Source of the DNA: Arthrobacter alkaliphilus
Lineage (GTDB): Bacteria > Actinomycetota > Actinomycetes > Actinomycetales > Micrococcaceae
Direction: 5' to 3'
Assembly: GCF_021483235.1 (NCBI RefSeq)
Contig: NZ_JAKEEC010000010.1
Span: 54,726 to 118,725, forward strand
Length of the DNA: 64,000 bases
Every line of letters starts with the position of its first letter. The stretch's first letter is position 1. The translations under genes and the position numbers were made by a program. Under the pieces are notes generated by a model. The model was not told the origin of the DNA and searched no databases. It saw nothing but the letters and a program-made list of their open reading frames with translations. Below, one piece after another: positions 26,464 to 38,521 of the stretch.

Positions 26464-27708
26464 TCAGTCTGGGGAGTCGATCGGTTCCGGGCGGCTCGGC
26501 ATCGGCTCACGCGCCGCGGACCAGCCGAGGGCGGCGAGCAGGAGGATGCCGCCGGTTGCGCCAAAGGCCCAGCCGTAGCCGACACCGTCAGCCACGAAGC
26601 CGACGAGGACCGGGCCCACGATCGCTCCGGCGTCGGAGGCCATCTGGAAAGCCGCCAGCACCTTGCCTCCGGAGCGGCCACGGCCGATGATATCCCCGAC
26701 CGCGGCCTGCTGGGCCGGATTCAGCAACCCTGAGCCGAAGCCGGCAGCCGCAGAGGCAGCGAAGAACGCAGGAAGATTGCCGGTAAGCCCGATGCTCGCG
26801 GTGGCGAGGCCGGTGACCGCCAAGCCCAGCAGCATCATGGGCTTGCGGCCGAAACTGTCAGCCATGCGGCCCGAGAAGCTCAGGGCAAGCGCGTTCCCTC
26901 CCGCGAAAACCGCCAGCGCCCAACCCGCCGAGGCGGAGCCTCCGGCCAGTACAACCACTGCGAACAGCGGGACAGTAGCCATTCTCACGCCGAAGGTCGC
27001 CCAGCCATTGCTGAAGCTGGAGAACAAGGCGGCCCGGTAGGCAGAATCACCCAGCGCCTCCTTCATGCCCACTGCCGGCCCGGCCGCGCCGCCTTGCCTC
27101 GCTCCCGCTGAACTCCCCGTCAGCTGCGTGCGAACAACCAAGGCCGCCAGGACCAACGCTGCCGCGTAGGCGAGGAACGGGACGCGCAGGCCGAAACCGG
27201 CGAGCAACCCGCCAACCACGGGCCCCAGGACGCTGCCGATCAGGAATGCCGAGGCGTACGCGCCGGAGACCCGGCCGCGGCTTTCCGGCGGGGCGAGCCT
27301 GATCAAGAGGCCCATCGCCGCAACCGTGAACATCACGGAACCGGCTCCGCCAAGGCCCCGGAAGACCAGCAGCTGCCAATAGTTCTGCGCGAAGGCGCAG
27401 GCAGCGGTCGACGCGGCAACAATCAGCAAGCCCGCGATGTAGACAGGGCGCTCGCCGAAGCGGCCCATGAGGGCGCCCCCGGCCGGAGCGAAGACCAACC
27501 GCATGAGGGCGAAAATACTTACGATCACCGCGGCGGCCGTTGCCCCGACGTCGAATGTCGTGGCGAACTGGGGGAGAACCGGCGCGACGAGGCCAAAACC
27601 CAGTGCAATCAGGAACGCGGCCGCCAACATCACCTTGATGTCGCGTGGCAATGCAGCCTTCGCGGCCCTCGCCCCTTGATTGGCGCGGGATTCGGGGCTT
27701 GCCGTCAT
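26464..27708 (-). CDS. MFS transporter (drug-efflux type)
   Basis: 414 residues from the ATG giving MTASPESRANQ; the frame extends 39 codons further upstream without a family-like sequence. Twelve membrane-spanning segments are expected: hydrophobic blocks begin at about residue 26 (VMLAAAFLIALGFGLVAPVLP). The A-like motif between TM2 and TM3 is ALMGRFGERPVYIAG, typical of major facilitator antiporters. Substrate unknown; DHA1-type efflux is a reasonable guess. It is divergent from amtB. Confidence 0.85.
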   Translation of the reverse strand: MTASPESRANQGARAAKAALPRDIKVMLAAAFLIALGFGLVAPVLPQFATTFDVGATAAAVIVSIFALMRLVFAPAGGALMGRFGERPVYIAGLLIVAASTAACAFAQNYWQLLVFRGLGGAGSVMFTVAAMGLLIRLAPPESRGRVSGAYASAFLIGSVLGPVVGGLLAGFGLRVPFLAYAAALVLAALVVRTQLTGSSAGARQGGAAGPAVGMKEALGDSAYRAALFSSFSNGWATFGVRMATVPLFAVVVLAGGSASAGWALAVFAGGNALALSFSGRMADSFGRKPMMLLGLAVTGLATASIGLTGNLPAFFAASAAAGFGSGLLNPAQQAAVGDIIGRGRSGGKVLAAFQMASDAGAIVGPVLVGFVADGVGYGWAFGATGGILLLAALGWSAAREPMPSRPEPIDSPD

Positions 27709-27757
27709 GGTGTCGGGGTCCTCTGGGTAGTACGAACGCGGAGAATGCGGAACTGAC

Positions 27758-27826
27758 GAAACATATCCGTAACAAGGGTGATATGCACCATTTACCTTCG
27801 AGAAGTTCTTGTAACAGCTTCGCAAT
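27758..27826 (+). promoter_or_regulatory. GlnR-like nitrogen-control boxes upstream of amtB
   Basis: GAAAC-N6-GTAAC-N6-GATAT (27758-27784) and GTAAC-N6-GCAAT (27811-27826) lie upstream of the ammonium transporter gene. The actinobacterial GlnR site is a series of GTnAC and GAAAC half-boxes spaced by six bases, which the first element matches well. GlnR itself is not in this window, so regulation is inferred. Confidence 0.4.
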
Positions 27827-27932
27827 CTAAAACCTTCGCAGGTGAAACACTGCCCCGCAAAACTCTTATGCAGAACGCAAATGCGTTGGGACAGGCGGCT
27901 CAGCCCGCATCTAAAGCAGAGAGGACGCAGAC

Positions 27933-29267
27933 ATGGACTTCACCGCCGGTCTCGTTTGGCTCCTGGTCGCGTCAGCATTCGTGCTGTTCATGACCCCGGG
28001 CCTGGCATTCTTCTATGGCGGCATGACCCGTGCCAAGGCCGCCCTGAACATGATGATGATGAGCTTCATCGCCATCGGCACTGTGACCCTCGTATGGGTC
28101 CTATGGGGCGCCTCGATGTCCACGAGCAACACGGACAACTTCTTCGAGATCTTCGCGAACCCGTTCAGCCACTTCGGCCTGCATAACTTCACCGATCCGG
28201 CAGACCTCCTCCACGTCGGATACGCGGTGACGTTCGCGATCATCACTGTGGCACTGATTTCCGGAGCCATCGCGGACCGGGCAAAGTTCTCGGCGTGGAC
28301 GCTCTTCACCCCGATCTGGGCCACCCTCGTCTACGCTCCGATGGCCTACATGGTCTGGGGCGGCGGCCTCTTCTCGTCGACCGGCTGGTTCGGCCAGACC
28401 TTCGCTCCCGTCATCGACTTCGCCGGTGGAACCGTGGTGCACATCAACGCCGGTGTGGCTGGCCTCATCCTCGTCCTGATCATCGGCAACCGTAAGGGCT
28501 TCGGGAAGGACCCGAACCACCGCCCGCACAACGTGCCTTTGGTCATGCTCGGTGCGGCCATCCTCTGGTTCGGCTGGTTCGGCTTCAACGCCGGTGCTGC
28601 GGCAACCGTGCAGCAGGCCGGCCTGATCTGGATCAACACGCTCGTCGCACCGGCTGCCGCCATGCTCGGCTGGCTGATCGTGGAGCGCATCCGTGACGGC
28701 CACCCCACCTCCCTCGGAGCCGCTTCGGGCGTCGTTGCCGGCCTGGTTGCCATCACCCCGGCCTGTGCCAACGTGTCCCCGCTCGGCGCCATCGCCCTCG
28801 GTGTTGCCGCCGGCGTTGCCTCGGCCCTCGCTGTCGGCCTCAAGTTCAAGCTCGGCTACGACGACTCGCTCGATGTTGTCGGCGTCCACCTCGTGTCCGG
28901 CATCATCGGCACCGTGGCCATCGGCTTCCTCGCCACACCCACGCAGGGTCCTGCGGGCCTGTTCTACGGCGGAGATGCCACCCAGTTGGTCGCACAGTCC
29001 CTGGCGGCGCTGTGCTCGATCGTCTTCACCGGCGTCATGACGTTCATCATCGCCTACCCGATCCACAAGCTCATGGGCTTCCGCATCTCCGAACGCCAGG
29101 AGGTCGCCGGTGCGGACCTCAGCCTGCACGCCGAGACCGCTTACGAGTTCGGCGTCGGCGCCCACGGCGGAAGCTTCCAGCCCCTTCACGACCTCATCAC
29201 CGGCAAGGTATCGTCCGAAGCAGCCGACGAAGCATCCGTACCAGGCAAGGAGAGTGTCCAGGCATGA
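27933..29267 (+). CDS. amtB: Ammonium transporter
   Basis: Amt/MEP/Rh channel for ammonium uptake in the plasma membrane. The 444 residues have about eleven membrane segments and family motifs: FYGGMTRAKAALNMMM near residues 27-42, DFAGGTVVHINAGVAGL near residue 160 (first pore His), and DVVGVHLVSGIIGT near residue 313 (second pore His). The cytoplasmic C-terminal tail of ~50 residues is the region GlnK contacts in homologues. The stop overlaps the glnK start in ATGA. Confidence 0.96.
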   Translation: MDFTAGLVWLLVASAFVLFMTPGLAFFYGGMTRAKAALNMMMMSFIAIGTVTLVWVLWGASMSTSNTDNFFEIFANPFSHFGLHNFTDPADLLHVGYAVTFAIITVALISGAIADRAKFSAWTLFTPIWATLVYAPMAYMVWGGGLFSSTGWFGQTFAPVIDFAGGTVVHINAGVAGLILVLIIGNRKGFGKDPNHRPHNVPLVMLGAAILWFGWFGFNAGAAATVQQAGLIWINTLVAPAAAMLGWLIVERIRDGHPTSLGAASGVVAGLVAITPACANVSPLGAIALGVAAGVASALAVGLKFKLGYDDSLDVVGVHLVSGIIGTVAIGFLATPTQGPAGLFYGGDATQLVAQSLAALCSIVFTGVMTFIIAYPIHKLMGFRISERQEVAGADLSLHAETAYEFGVGAHGGSFQPLHDLITGKVSSEAADEASVPGKESVQA

Positions 29268-29602
29268 AACTCATTACAGCGATCGTCCGCCCGGAGAAAC
29301 TCGACGCCATCCGCGAGGGCCTCGAAGCATACGGGGTACAGGGACTGACGGTCAGCGCGGCCAGCGGCTACGGCCGGCAGCGCGGTTACACCGAGGTGTA
29401 CCGCGGCGCCGAGTACAACGTGGATCTGCTTCCCAAGATCCGCGTGGAGGTCCTGGCCACCGATGAGCAAGCAGACGACATCCTCGATGTCCTGATTGCT
29501 TCTTCGAATACCGGCCGTGCCGGTGACGGCAAAGTCTGGACCGTGGACGTTTACGAAGCTGTCCGTGTCCGCACGGGCGAGCGAGGCGCAGCAGCCATCT
29601 AA
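29264..29602 (+). CDS. glnK: PII nitrogen regulatory protein
   Basis: Trimeric sensor of 2-oxoglutarate and ATP/ADP that blocks AmtB and signals nitrogen status. The 112 residues include the T-loop with Tyr51 (RGAEYNVDLLPK), the residue modified by uridylylation or adenylylation, and the C-terminal signature TGRAGDGKVWT. It overlaps amtB by four bases, the classic amtB-glnK pair. The glnD modifying enzyme often found next is not in the window; instead a terminator follows. Confidence 0.96.
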   Translation: MKLITAIVRPEKLDAIREGLEAYGVQGLTVSAASGYGRQRGYTEVYRGAEYNVDLLPKIRVEVLATDEQADDILDVLIASSNTGRAGDGKVWTVDVYEAVRVRTGERGAAAI

Positions 29603-29625
29603 GGCCGATGCGAAAGGCCGATGCA

Positions 29626-29666
29626 CAAGAGGGGCCGGGTACCTGGAAAGGTGCCCGGTCCTCTTG
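29626..29666 (+). terminator. Terminator of amtB-glnK
   Basis: CAAGAGG..CCGGGTACCT pairs with AGGTGCCCGG..CCTCTTG around GGAA, with two imperfections in an 18 bp stem. It lies 23 bases after glnK and ahead of the convergent zwf gene. The T-run is short. Confidence 0.75.
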
Positions 29667-29700
29667 CGTGCGTGCTTCCGCGGAAAGGTGGCCGTCTGAT

Positions 29701-31101
29701 TTAGCCCCCGACGGCGGTGGGCCAGTCCGCGGGACCGGGCCCGCCGGCTTTGTACTCTTCGAGCGGCACCGAATCCTTGGCCCAGGCCTGGATCACGGGC
29801 TCAATGATCCGCCAGCAGTCGACTGCGGTATCGCCGCGGACCGAGAGCAGCGGATCACCTGTGATGACGCCCTCCAGCACTTCTCCGTAGGGCAGCAGAT
29901 CGGACGTGTTCAGTTCTGCATTGAGCGTCACGCGATCGAGGGAGAAGATGTTTCCGGGACCGTTGACGTCGACGTCGAGCTGCAAAGTGTCGGGACCAAA
30001 GCCGATGCGCAGCTGGTTCGGGGCGTCCACGCCCTCGAATCCGGTCGGCAGGTGCGGAACAGGCCGGAAGGTGACGATCGCCTCTTTCCGCGCCGAACCC
30101 AATGCCTTCCCGGAGCGGAGGAAGAAGGGGACGCCTTTCCAGCGCCAGTTGTCGATTCCCACTTCGACCTCTGCGAGCGTCTCGGTTTTCCGGTCAGGGT
30201 CCACGCCCGCTTCGGCGACATAGTCCGGGACGTCCCGGTCACCGATCCGGCCGGCTGTGTACCGCGCCCGTCGGGTGGACTTCTTGTAGGGTGCGTTGAT
30301 GCTGCTCGCCCGCAGCACGGTTGAAATAGCGTCGCGGAGGTCGCGCTCGCCGATCGTGGATGGCGCATCGAGGGCCAAGAGGGCCATGACGTGCAGCAGA
30401 TGGCTCTGGATCATGTCCTTGAGGGCGCCGGCCCCGTCGTAGTAGCGCGCACGCCCTTCGAGGGCGAGGTCTTCGTCGAAGATGATCTCCACCTTCTCGA
30501 TGTGGTCCCGGTTCCACACCGGTTCCAGGAAGCTGTTGGCGAAGCGCAAGCCCAGGATGTTGAATACGGTGGCCTTGCCGAGGAAGTGGTCCACGCGGTG
30601 GATGCGGTCTTCGGGGACCAAAGCGGCGAGGGTCTTGTTGAGTTGCCGGGCGGATTCGGAGCTGGATCCGAAGGGCTTCTCCATCACCAGGCTCGTTCCG
30701 GGCGGAAGCTGCTTTGCGGTGAGGACCTCGCAGGCCTTCTGGCTGATGTGCGGAGGCAAAGCGAAATAGATGGCGATCGGTGCTTCAAGCCCGGCAAGGA
30801 GCGTCCCGAGCTCGCCGTCCGCCGTCACATCCACCTGATGGTATTCGGTACTTTCCTCCAGTGCGGCGATCGCCTTCTTGCCTTCGGCATTCGCTGCCTT
30901 GGCTGCGTCCTCGAAGGCGCCCCCCACCCGGTCTTTCCATTGTTGGGCCGTCCAGGGGTCGGATCCCGCCCCGACGAGCTTCAGGCCGTCCGCGCGGCCG
31001 CTTGCCACGAGCCTGGCAAGGCCCGGCAACAGCAATCGGCCCGTGAGATCTCCGGAGGCACCTAGGATGAGCAACGTTTTCACTGTCGTTTTGCTGGTCA
31101 C
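29701..31101 (-). CDS. zwf: Glucose-6-phosphate 1-dehydrogenase
   Basis: Oxidises glucose-6-phosphate to 6-phosphogluconolactone, supplying NADPH. The 466 residues from the GTG giving VTSKTTVKTL show the nucleotide motif GASGDL at 14-19 and the active-site RVDHFLGK at 169-176 (RIDHYLGK in most homologues). It is ~40 residues shorter than the usual enzyme and lies alone, away from tal, opcA and pgl, so it may be a second isoform. It is divergent from ffh with 150 bases between. Confidence 0.9.
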   Translation of the reverse strand: MTSKTTVKTLLILGASGDLTGRLLLPGLARLVASGRADGLKLVGAGSDPWTAQQWKDRVGGAFEDAAKAANAEGKKAIAALEESTEYHQVDVTADGELGTLLAGLEAPIAIYFALPPHISQKACEVLTAKQLPPGTSLVMEKPFGSSSESARQLNKTLAALVPEDRIHRVDHFLGKATVFNILGLRFANSFLEPVWNRDHIEKVEIIFDEDLALEGRARYYDGAGALKDMIQSHLLHVMALLALDAPSTIGERDLRDAISTVLRASSINAPYKKSTRRARYTAGRIGDRDVPDYVAEAGVDPDRKTETLAEVEVGIDNWRWKGVPFFLRSGKALGSARKEAIVTFRPVPHLPTGFEGVDAPNQLRIGFGPDTLQLDVDVNGPGNIFSLDRVTLNAELNTSDLLPYGEVLEGVITGDPLLSVRGDTAVDCWRIIEPVIQAWAKDSVPLEEYKAGGPGPADWPTAVGG

Positions 31102-31251
31102 TGTGCCAGCATGCCATCTTGCAGGCGCGTCTTGGTACCCTAGATAGTCGAGTCCCTCAGTTGAGTCAGATTTTTTGGGGCAGGAATCGTCAAGACATTG
31201 GTGTGTCGGAACGGCCGCCATTCGTAGACCATTGAAAGAAGTGCACGGCGC

Positions 31252-32829
31252 GTGTTCAATTCACTCTCTGACCGGTTGACAGCAACCTTCAAGAATCTCC
31301 GTGGCAAGGGCCGCCTCACCGCGGCCGACGTCGACGCCACCGTCCGGGAGATCCGGCGCGCCCTTTTGGACGCCGACGTTGCCGTTCCCGTGGTCCGCGA
31401 GTTCGCCGGCCGCATCCGTGAGCGTGCCCTGGGCGCCGAGGTTTCCGCAGCCCTGAACCCGAGCCAGCAGATCGTGAAGATCGTCAACGAGGAGCTCCAG
31501 GAGATCCTCGGCGGCGAGACCCGTCGTATCCGCTTGGCGAAGACCGGCCCCACCATCATCATGCTCGCCGGCCTGCAGGGTGCCGGTAAGACCACCCTCG
31601 CGGGCAAGCTTGCCAAATGGCTCAAGGCGCAAGGTCACAGCCCCGTGCTCGTTGCCGCCGACCTTCAGCGGCCGAACGCCGTGACGCAGCTCCAGATTGT
31701 CGGTGAACGCGCCGGCGTCCCCGTATTTGCCCCGCACCCCGGAACCACCTCGGACCTGGATGTTCCCACGGGCGACCCGGTCGCCGTCGCGCGCGCCGGC
31801 GTTGACGAAGCCCGCCAGAAGCTGCACGATATCGTGATCGTGGACACCGCGGGGCGCCTCGGTGTCGACGCCGAAATGATGGACCAGGCGCGCCGGATCC
31901 GCCAGGCCATCATCCCGAACGAAGTGCTGTTCGTGATCGACTCCATGATCGGCCAGGACGCGGTCAACACGGCCGTTGCCTTCGACGAGGGCGTCAACTT
32001 CACCGGCGTCGTGCTGTCGAAGCTCGACGGCGATGCCCGCGGCGGTGCCGCCCTCTCGGTCGCGTCCGTCACGGGCAAGCCGGTCATGTTCGCATCCACC
32101 GGCGAAGGCCTGGACGATTTCGAACTGTTCCACCCGGACCGCATGGCCTCCCGCATCCTCGACATGGGTGACGTCCTCACCCTCATCGAGCAGGCCGAGA
32201 AGAACTGGGACAAGGAAGAAGCGGCCCGGATGGCGAAGAAGTTCGCCGACCAGGAAGACTTCACCCTGGACGACTTCCTCGCCCAGATGCAGCAGATCCG
32301 CAACATGGGCTCCATGAAGAAGATGCTCATGATGATGCCGGGTGCGCAGAACATCCGCCAGCAGCTCGAGCAGTTCGACGAGCGCGAGATCGACCGCGTA
32401 GAGGCGATTGTCCGCTCCATGACTCCGCACGAGCGTCTGGCCCCGAAGATCATCAACGGATCCCGTCGTGCCCGCATCGCCCGCGGTTCGGGTGTCCACG
32501 TCTCGGAGGTCAACGGCCTCCTGGAGCGTTTCGCGCAGGCCCAGAAGATGATGAAGAAGCTGGCCCAGGGCGGTGGAATGCCCGGAATGCCCGGGATTCC
32601 CGGGATGCCCGGCCTCGGCGGCGGTTCCCGCAAGGCCAAGAAGAGTGCGCCGAAGAAGAAGGCCCGCTCCGGAAACCCCGCGAAGGCAGCCCAGGAACTG
32701 CGCGACGCCGAAAGCAAGCGGGCTAACTCCGTTCGCACCGGCGCGGCATTCGGCCAGCCTTCGGGAGACTTCGACCCGTCACAGTTGAACCTGCCCAAGG
32801 GCTTCGACAAGTTCCTCGGCGGCAAGTAG
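31252..32829 (+). CDS. ffh: Signal recognition particle protein Ffh
   Basis: The SRP GTPase that binds signal sequences of nascent membrane proteins with 4.5S RNA. The 525 residues start at GTG. G1 is GLQGAGKTTL at residue 107, followed by DTAGRLGVD and SKLDGDARGG. The Met-rich M domain runs from about residue 330 (MKKMLMMMPG) and contains a repeat MPGMPGIPGMPGLGGG near residue 443. A ~60-residue Lys/Ala tail follows. FtsY, its receptor, is 5 kb upstream in a different unit. Confidence 0.97.
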   Translation: MFNSLSDRLTATFKNLRGKGRLTAADVDATVREIRRALLDADVAVPVVREFAGRIRERALGAEVSAALNPSQQIVKIVNEELQEILGGETRRIRLAKTGPTIIMLAGLQGAGKTTLAGKLAKWLKAQGHSPVLVAADLQRPNAVTQLQIVGERAGVPVFAPHPGTTSDLDVPTGDPVAVARAGVDEARQKLHDIVIVDTAGRLGVDAEMMDQARRIRQAIIPNEVLFVIDSMIGQDAVNTAVAFDEGVNFTGVVLSKLDGDARGGAALSVASVTGKPVMFASTGEGLDDFELFHPDRMASRILDMGDVLTLIEQAEKNWDKEEAARMAKKFADQEDFTLDDFLAQMQQIRNMGSMKKMLMMMPGAQNIRQQLEQFDEREIDRVEAIVRSMTPHERLAPKIINGSRRARIARGSGVHVSEVNGLLERFAQAQKMMKKLAQGGGMPGMPGIPGMPGLGGGSRKAKKSAPKKKARSGNPAKAAQELRDAESKRANSVRTGAAFGQPSGDFDPSQLNLPKGFDKFLGGK

Positions 32830-32839
32830 CCGTCCCGCG

Positions 32840-32867
32840 CCCCGCCGTCGGCTACCCTGCGGCGGGG
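32840..32867 (+). terminator. Weak hairpin after ffh
   Basis: CCCCGCCG pairs with CGGCGGGG around a 12-base loop, ten bases after the ffh stop. No T-run follows, so it could be a terminator of low efficiency or a processing hairpin. Confidence 0.4.
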
Positions 32868-32906
32868 ACTGGCCGGGTTGTCGGTCCTCTGCCATAGGCT
32901 GGAAGA

Positions 32907-33656
32907 ATGCAAAATCAGCGCGTCGTGTTTGTCCACGGAGCAGGCACCTTCGGCGCCGCCGCTTGGCCGAAGCAGCATGGCATGGCGCTTGCGTACGATG
33001 CGCTGTTCCTGAAACGCCATGGCTTTGACGCGCAGGCCGAGCCGTTGGAATCCGATGTTGCCGCCGACGTGGAGATCATCCTCGAGTGCCTCGGGGCCCG
33101 GGAGCTTGCGCCGGCCCCAGGCTCCGCCCGCGGAGGCCATGTGGTGGCACACTCGCAGGGCGCGATTTCAGCCATGCTGGCTGCTGTGGAGCGGCCGGAC
33201 CTTGTACGGTCCCTCGTGCTGGTAGAACCGGCTTGTCTTTCCTTGACGGCTGAATTGCCCGCCACGGCGGCTTACCGGGCACTCATGGAACCCTTGTTCC
33301 GCGTCCGGCACGATCTCAGCGACGACGACTACCAACGCGAATTCGTCCGCAGGGCATTTTCTTCAGAGGCGGCTGTGCTCGACACCCCGGAAGCCCGTCG
33401 TACCGCTCGGCGCCTTCGCTTGCAGGCTCCGCCGTGGGAAGCGCCCCTGCACATCGTGCCGGGAGTCCCTACCCTCGTCCTGACCGGTGGTTGGGAACCC
33501 CTTTACGAAGAAATCGCCGGCTACTTGCAGGAAACCGGTGCCCTCCACCGCGTTGCGGCCGGAGGGCACCGGCCTCATGACTCGGTTGAAGGAGACCGGA
33601 TCATCCGCTCCTTCATCGCGGATGTCAGCCGCGCCGGATCAGTACAAGCTTCCTGA
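32907..33656 (+). CDS. Alpha/beta-fold hydrolase
   Basis: 249 residues. The oxyanion-hole segment FVHGAG is at residues 8-13, and the nucleophile elbow AHSQGA at about 81-86 contains the catalytic Ser. The Asp is not certain (a candidate region is LTGGWEPLYEE), and the His is in GGHRPHD near residue 229. It is close to small lipase/esterase or carboxylesterase-like proteins; the substrate is unknown. Its stop abuts the thiC stop (convergent, TGATCA shared palindrome). Confidence 0.8.
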   Translation: MQNQRVVFVHGAGTFGAAAWPKQHGMALAYDALFLKRHGFDAQAEPLESDVAADVEIILECLGARELAPAPGSARGGHVVAHSQGAISAMLAAVERPDLVRSLVLVEPACLSLTAELPATAAYRALMEPLFRVRHDLSDDDYQREFVRRAFSSEAAVLDTPEARRTARRLRLQAPPWEAPLHIVPGVPTLVLTGGWEPLYEEIAGYLQETGALHRVAAGGHRPHDSVEGDRIIRSFIADVSRAGSVQAS

Positions 33657-36776
<3,120 letters not shown>

Positions 36777-36784
36777 GAATAAAT

Positions 36785-36796
36785 TGAAGCTTCAAG
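36785..36796. promoter_or_regulatory. Palindromic candidate operator upstream of the VOC dioxygenase gene
   Basis: A perfect 12-base palindrome TTGAAGCTTCAA in an A/T-rich stretch (36777-36810), 60 bases before the dioxygenase ATG. CatE-type dioxygenases in Bacillus are controlled by MarR-family MhqR/YodB binding palindromes of this size. No regulator gene is adjacent, so this is only a candidate. Confidence 0.4.
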
Positions 36797-36855
36797 TAAT
36801 TTAGATATGTAGAGGTTGCCGAAAGGCGGCGCCACAACGAGCCGGGGAGTTTCAC

Positions 36856-37728
36856 ATGACCACCACATCCAGCCAGGATCTCCTTCCTGCCGAACTCACC
36901 ATGGGCACTGTCATGCTCAAAGTGGGGGACATGAAGCTCATGGGCGACTACTACCAGCGGGCGTTGGGACTGGACGTCGTCGCCGAACAGGACGGCGGGC
37001 TCTACTTCGGCCGGCTGGGCAAGCCGTTGGTGCACCTCGCCCCCGCCTCCGGGCTCCAGATCCCGGGCCGCGGCGAGGCCGGACTCTTCCACACCGCGTT
37101 GCTCTTCGAAGACCAATCCTCGCTCGCTGCAACCGTTGCCTCGGCCGCGCAGTACGAACCCCACGCCTTCGTCGGCAGTGCCGACCACTTAGTCAGCGAA
37201 GCCTTCTACTTCACCGACCCGGAGGGCAACGGGATCGAGCTCTACTACGACAAGCCGCGCGCCGGATGGGAGTGGAACGGCAGTTCGGTCGTCATGGACA
37301 GCCTGCCGCTCCCGCCGCAGCGCTACCTCCAGCAGTACCTGAGCGAAGCTGCCGTGACGGGACAGCATGAGGCGGGCGCCGGCGTCGGGCACGTCCACCT
37401 CCAGGTAGGCGACGTGCGGACCGCGCACGATTTCTACGTCGATACCCTGGGCTTCGAGCAGACCGCCGGCTGGCACGGGCAGGCCCTCTTCGTTTCCGCG
37501 GGCGGCTACCACCACCACATGGCCATGAACGTCTGGAACAGCCGCGGTGCGGGTCCGCGCAAGGACACCCTCGGCCTCGGCGAGGTGGTCATCGAAGTGC
37601 CGTCAGGAGACGACGTCGGCGCGCTCGCCGACCGCCTCAAGGTTGCCGGTATCGCATCCCACCACACCGGCCAGGAGTTGCGTTTCGAGGATCCTTGGCG
37701 CAACCGGCTGCGCGTCGCCGTCCGCTAG
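36856..37728 (+). CDS. Two-domain VOC protein (catechol-2,3-dioxygenase/CatE-like)
   Basis: 290 residues with two glyoxalase/bleomycin-type modules, at about 14-125 and 175-288. Candidate metal ligands are His in the second module (GHVHLQVGD near 178, GGYHHHMAMN near 217) and Glu in the last strand. In Bacillus CatE the ring-cleaving activity detoxifies catechols and quinones, and a similar role is suggested. The start ATG is preceded by GCCGGGGAG. It stands alone, followed by a repeat-rich intergenic region. Confidence 0.82.
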   Translation: MTTTSSQDLLPAELTMGTVMLKVGDMKLMGDYYQRALGLDVVAEQDGGLYFGRLGKPLVHLAPASGLQIPGRGEAGLFHTALLFEDQSSLAATVASAAQYEPHAFVGSADHLVSEAFYFTDPEGNGIELYYDKPRAGWEWNGSSVVMDSLPLPPQRYLQQYLSEAAVTGQHEAGAGVGHVHLQVGDVRTAHDFYVDTLGFEQTAGWHGQALFVSAGGYHHHMAMNVWNSRGAGPRKDTLGLGEVVIEVPSGDDVGALADRLKVAGIASHHTGQELRFEDPWRNRLRVAVR

Positions 37729-37805
37729 CGTCTGACTTTCGCAAGTTAGCGTCTAACTTGCTCCCCAACTTCGCTTCGCTCAGCCGGGGACCCCTCGCAA
37801 GTTAG
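37726..37805. repeat. Small palindromic repeat cluster
   Basis: Three related units: TAGCGTCTGAC (37726, containing the stop codon), TAGCGTCTAAC (37747), and CGCAAGTTAG at 37740 and 37796. GCAAGTTAG-CGT-CTAACTTGC (37741-37761) folds into a perfect 9 bp hairpin. No T-run follows. The pattern suggests a REP-like element or a decayed terminator copied by slippage. Confidence 0.6.
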
Positions 37806-37883
37806 ACTTAGCGCTGACGGCGTGGCGCGTACTTTGCTGCTTCGCCGCCGCCCCGTTGGCACGAACGAATGAGAGTACTTTCC

Positions 37884-38327
37884 ATGGGCTTTGCTGAAAT
37901 CTTTGTTGCCACCCACGATGAAGCACTCAAGAGGGCCGCTGCCCTGGAGAAGGGCAGTGACGTATCCGGCGCCGCGGTACGGATCCCCGGGATCAGCGAT
38001 TTCGAAGTAGAACAACTTGGCGACCTCGCAGGCACGGCCGTGCACGCGGGCGGCGCCGACTATGAGCTTGCCTTGGTGGACGTCACCAGCGACGCCTTGC
38101 TGGGCGTACCCGAAGCCATGGTGCGTGCCTTGTCTGAGCTCCTGAGCTATGAGACCGAAGGGGAGGGAAACATCCTCGACGACGTCGCCGAACGTTGGGC
38201 CGCCCAAGAGGATATGCCTTTCGATGCCCAGCAAGCCCGCCAGTACGTCCAGCAGTTGGCGGCCCTCGCGAGCGACGTCGAAAAGGCTGAGCGGGGCGGC
38301 CTCTACGTCTGGTCTGCCGAGCAGTAA
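37884..38327 (+). CDS. Uncharacterised protein of about 147 residues
   Basis: I do not recognise a family. The start may be the ATG giving [16 protein letters not shown], or one five codons earlier at 37869. The protein is acidic (many Glu and Asp), soluble, with predicted helices and no signal peptide or membrane segment; YVWSAEQ is the C-terminus. Codon use looks like that of its neighbours, so it is likely native. It precedes the rpsP promoter by only ~35 bases but is probably a separate unit. Confidence 0.7.
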   Translation: MGFAEIFVATHDEALKRAAALEKGSDVSGAAVRIPGISDFEVEQLGDLAGTAVHAGGADYELALVDVTSDALLGVPEAMVRALSELLSYETEGEGNILDDVAERWAAQEDMPFDAQQARQYVQQLAALASDVEKAERGGLYVWSAEQ

Positions 38328-38359
38328 CCCCGCAGGAAACCGCCGCGCGGGCCGCGTGT

Positions 38360-38388
38360 TCGAATTACTGTCCGCCATCTGGCACAAT
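38360..38388 (+). promoter_or_regulatory. Candidate promoter of the rpsP operon
   Basis: An extended -10 of the form TGGCACAAT (hexamer CACAAT at 38383) with a weak TTCGAAT-like -35 at the right distance. The rplS promoter shows a similar TGGCAGAAT. It would give a leader of about 125 bases, which includes a CGGGG-TTCAA-CCCCG hairpin at 38481-38495. Confidence 0.45.
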
Positions 38389-38521
38389 GGACAGGTACTC
38401 GATCCGCGCGGCCCCTCTCTCCGTGCGTGCATCCTGTCCTTGGAACCCTCAAGTATGGCCCGCCCCACGGGTGCAGAACGCGGGGTTCAACCCCGTTTCA
38501 GAAACAGGAGTGACCACAAAA

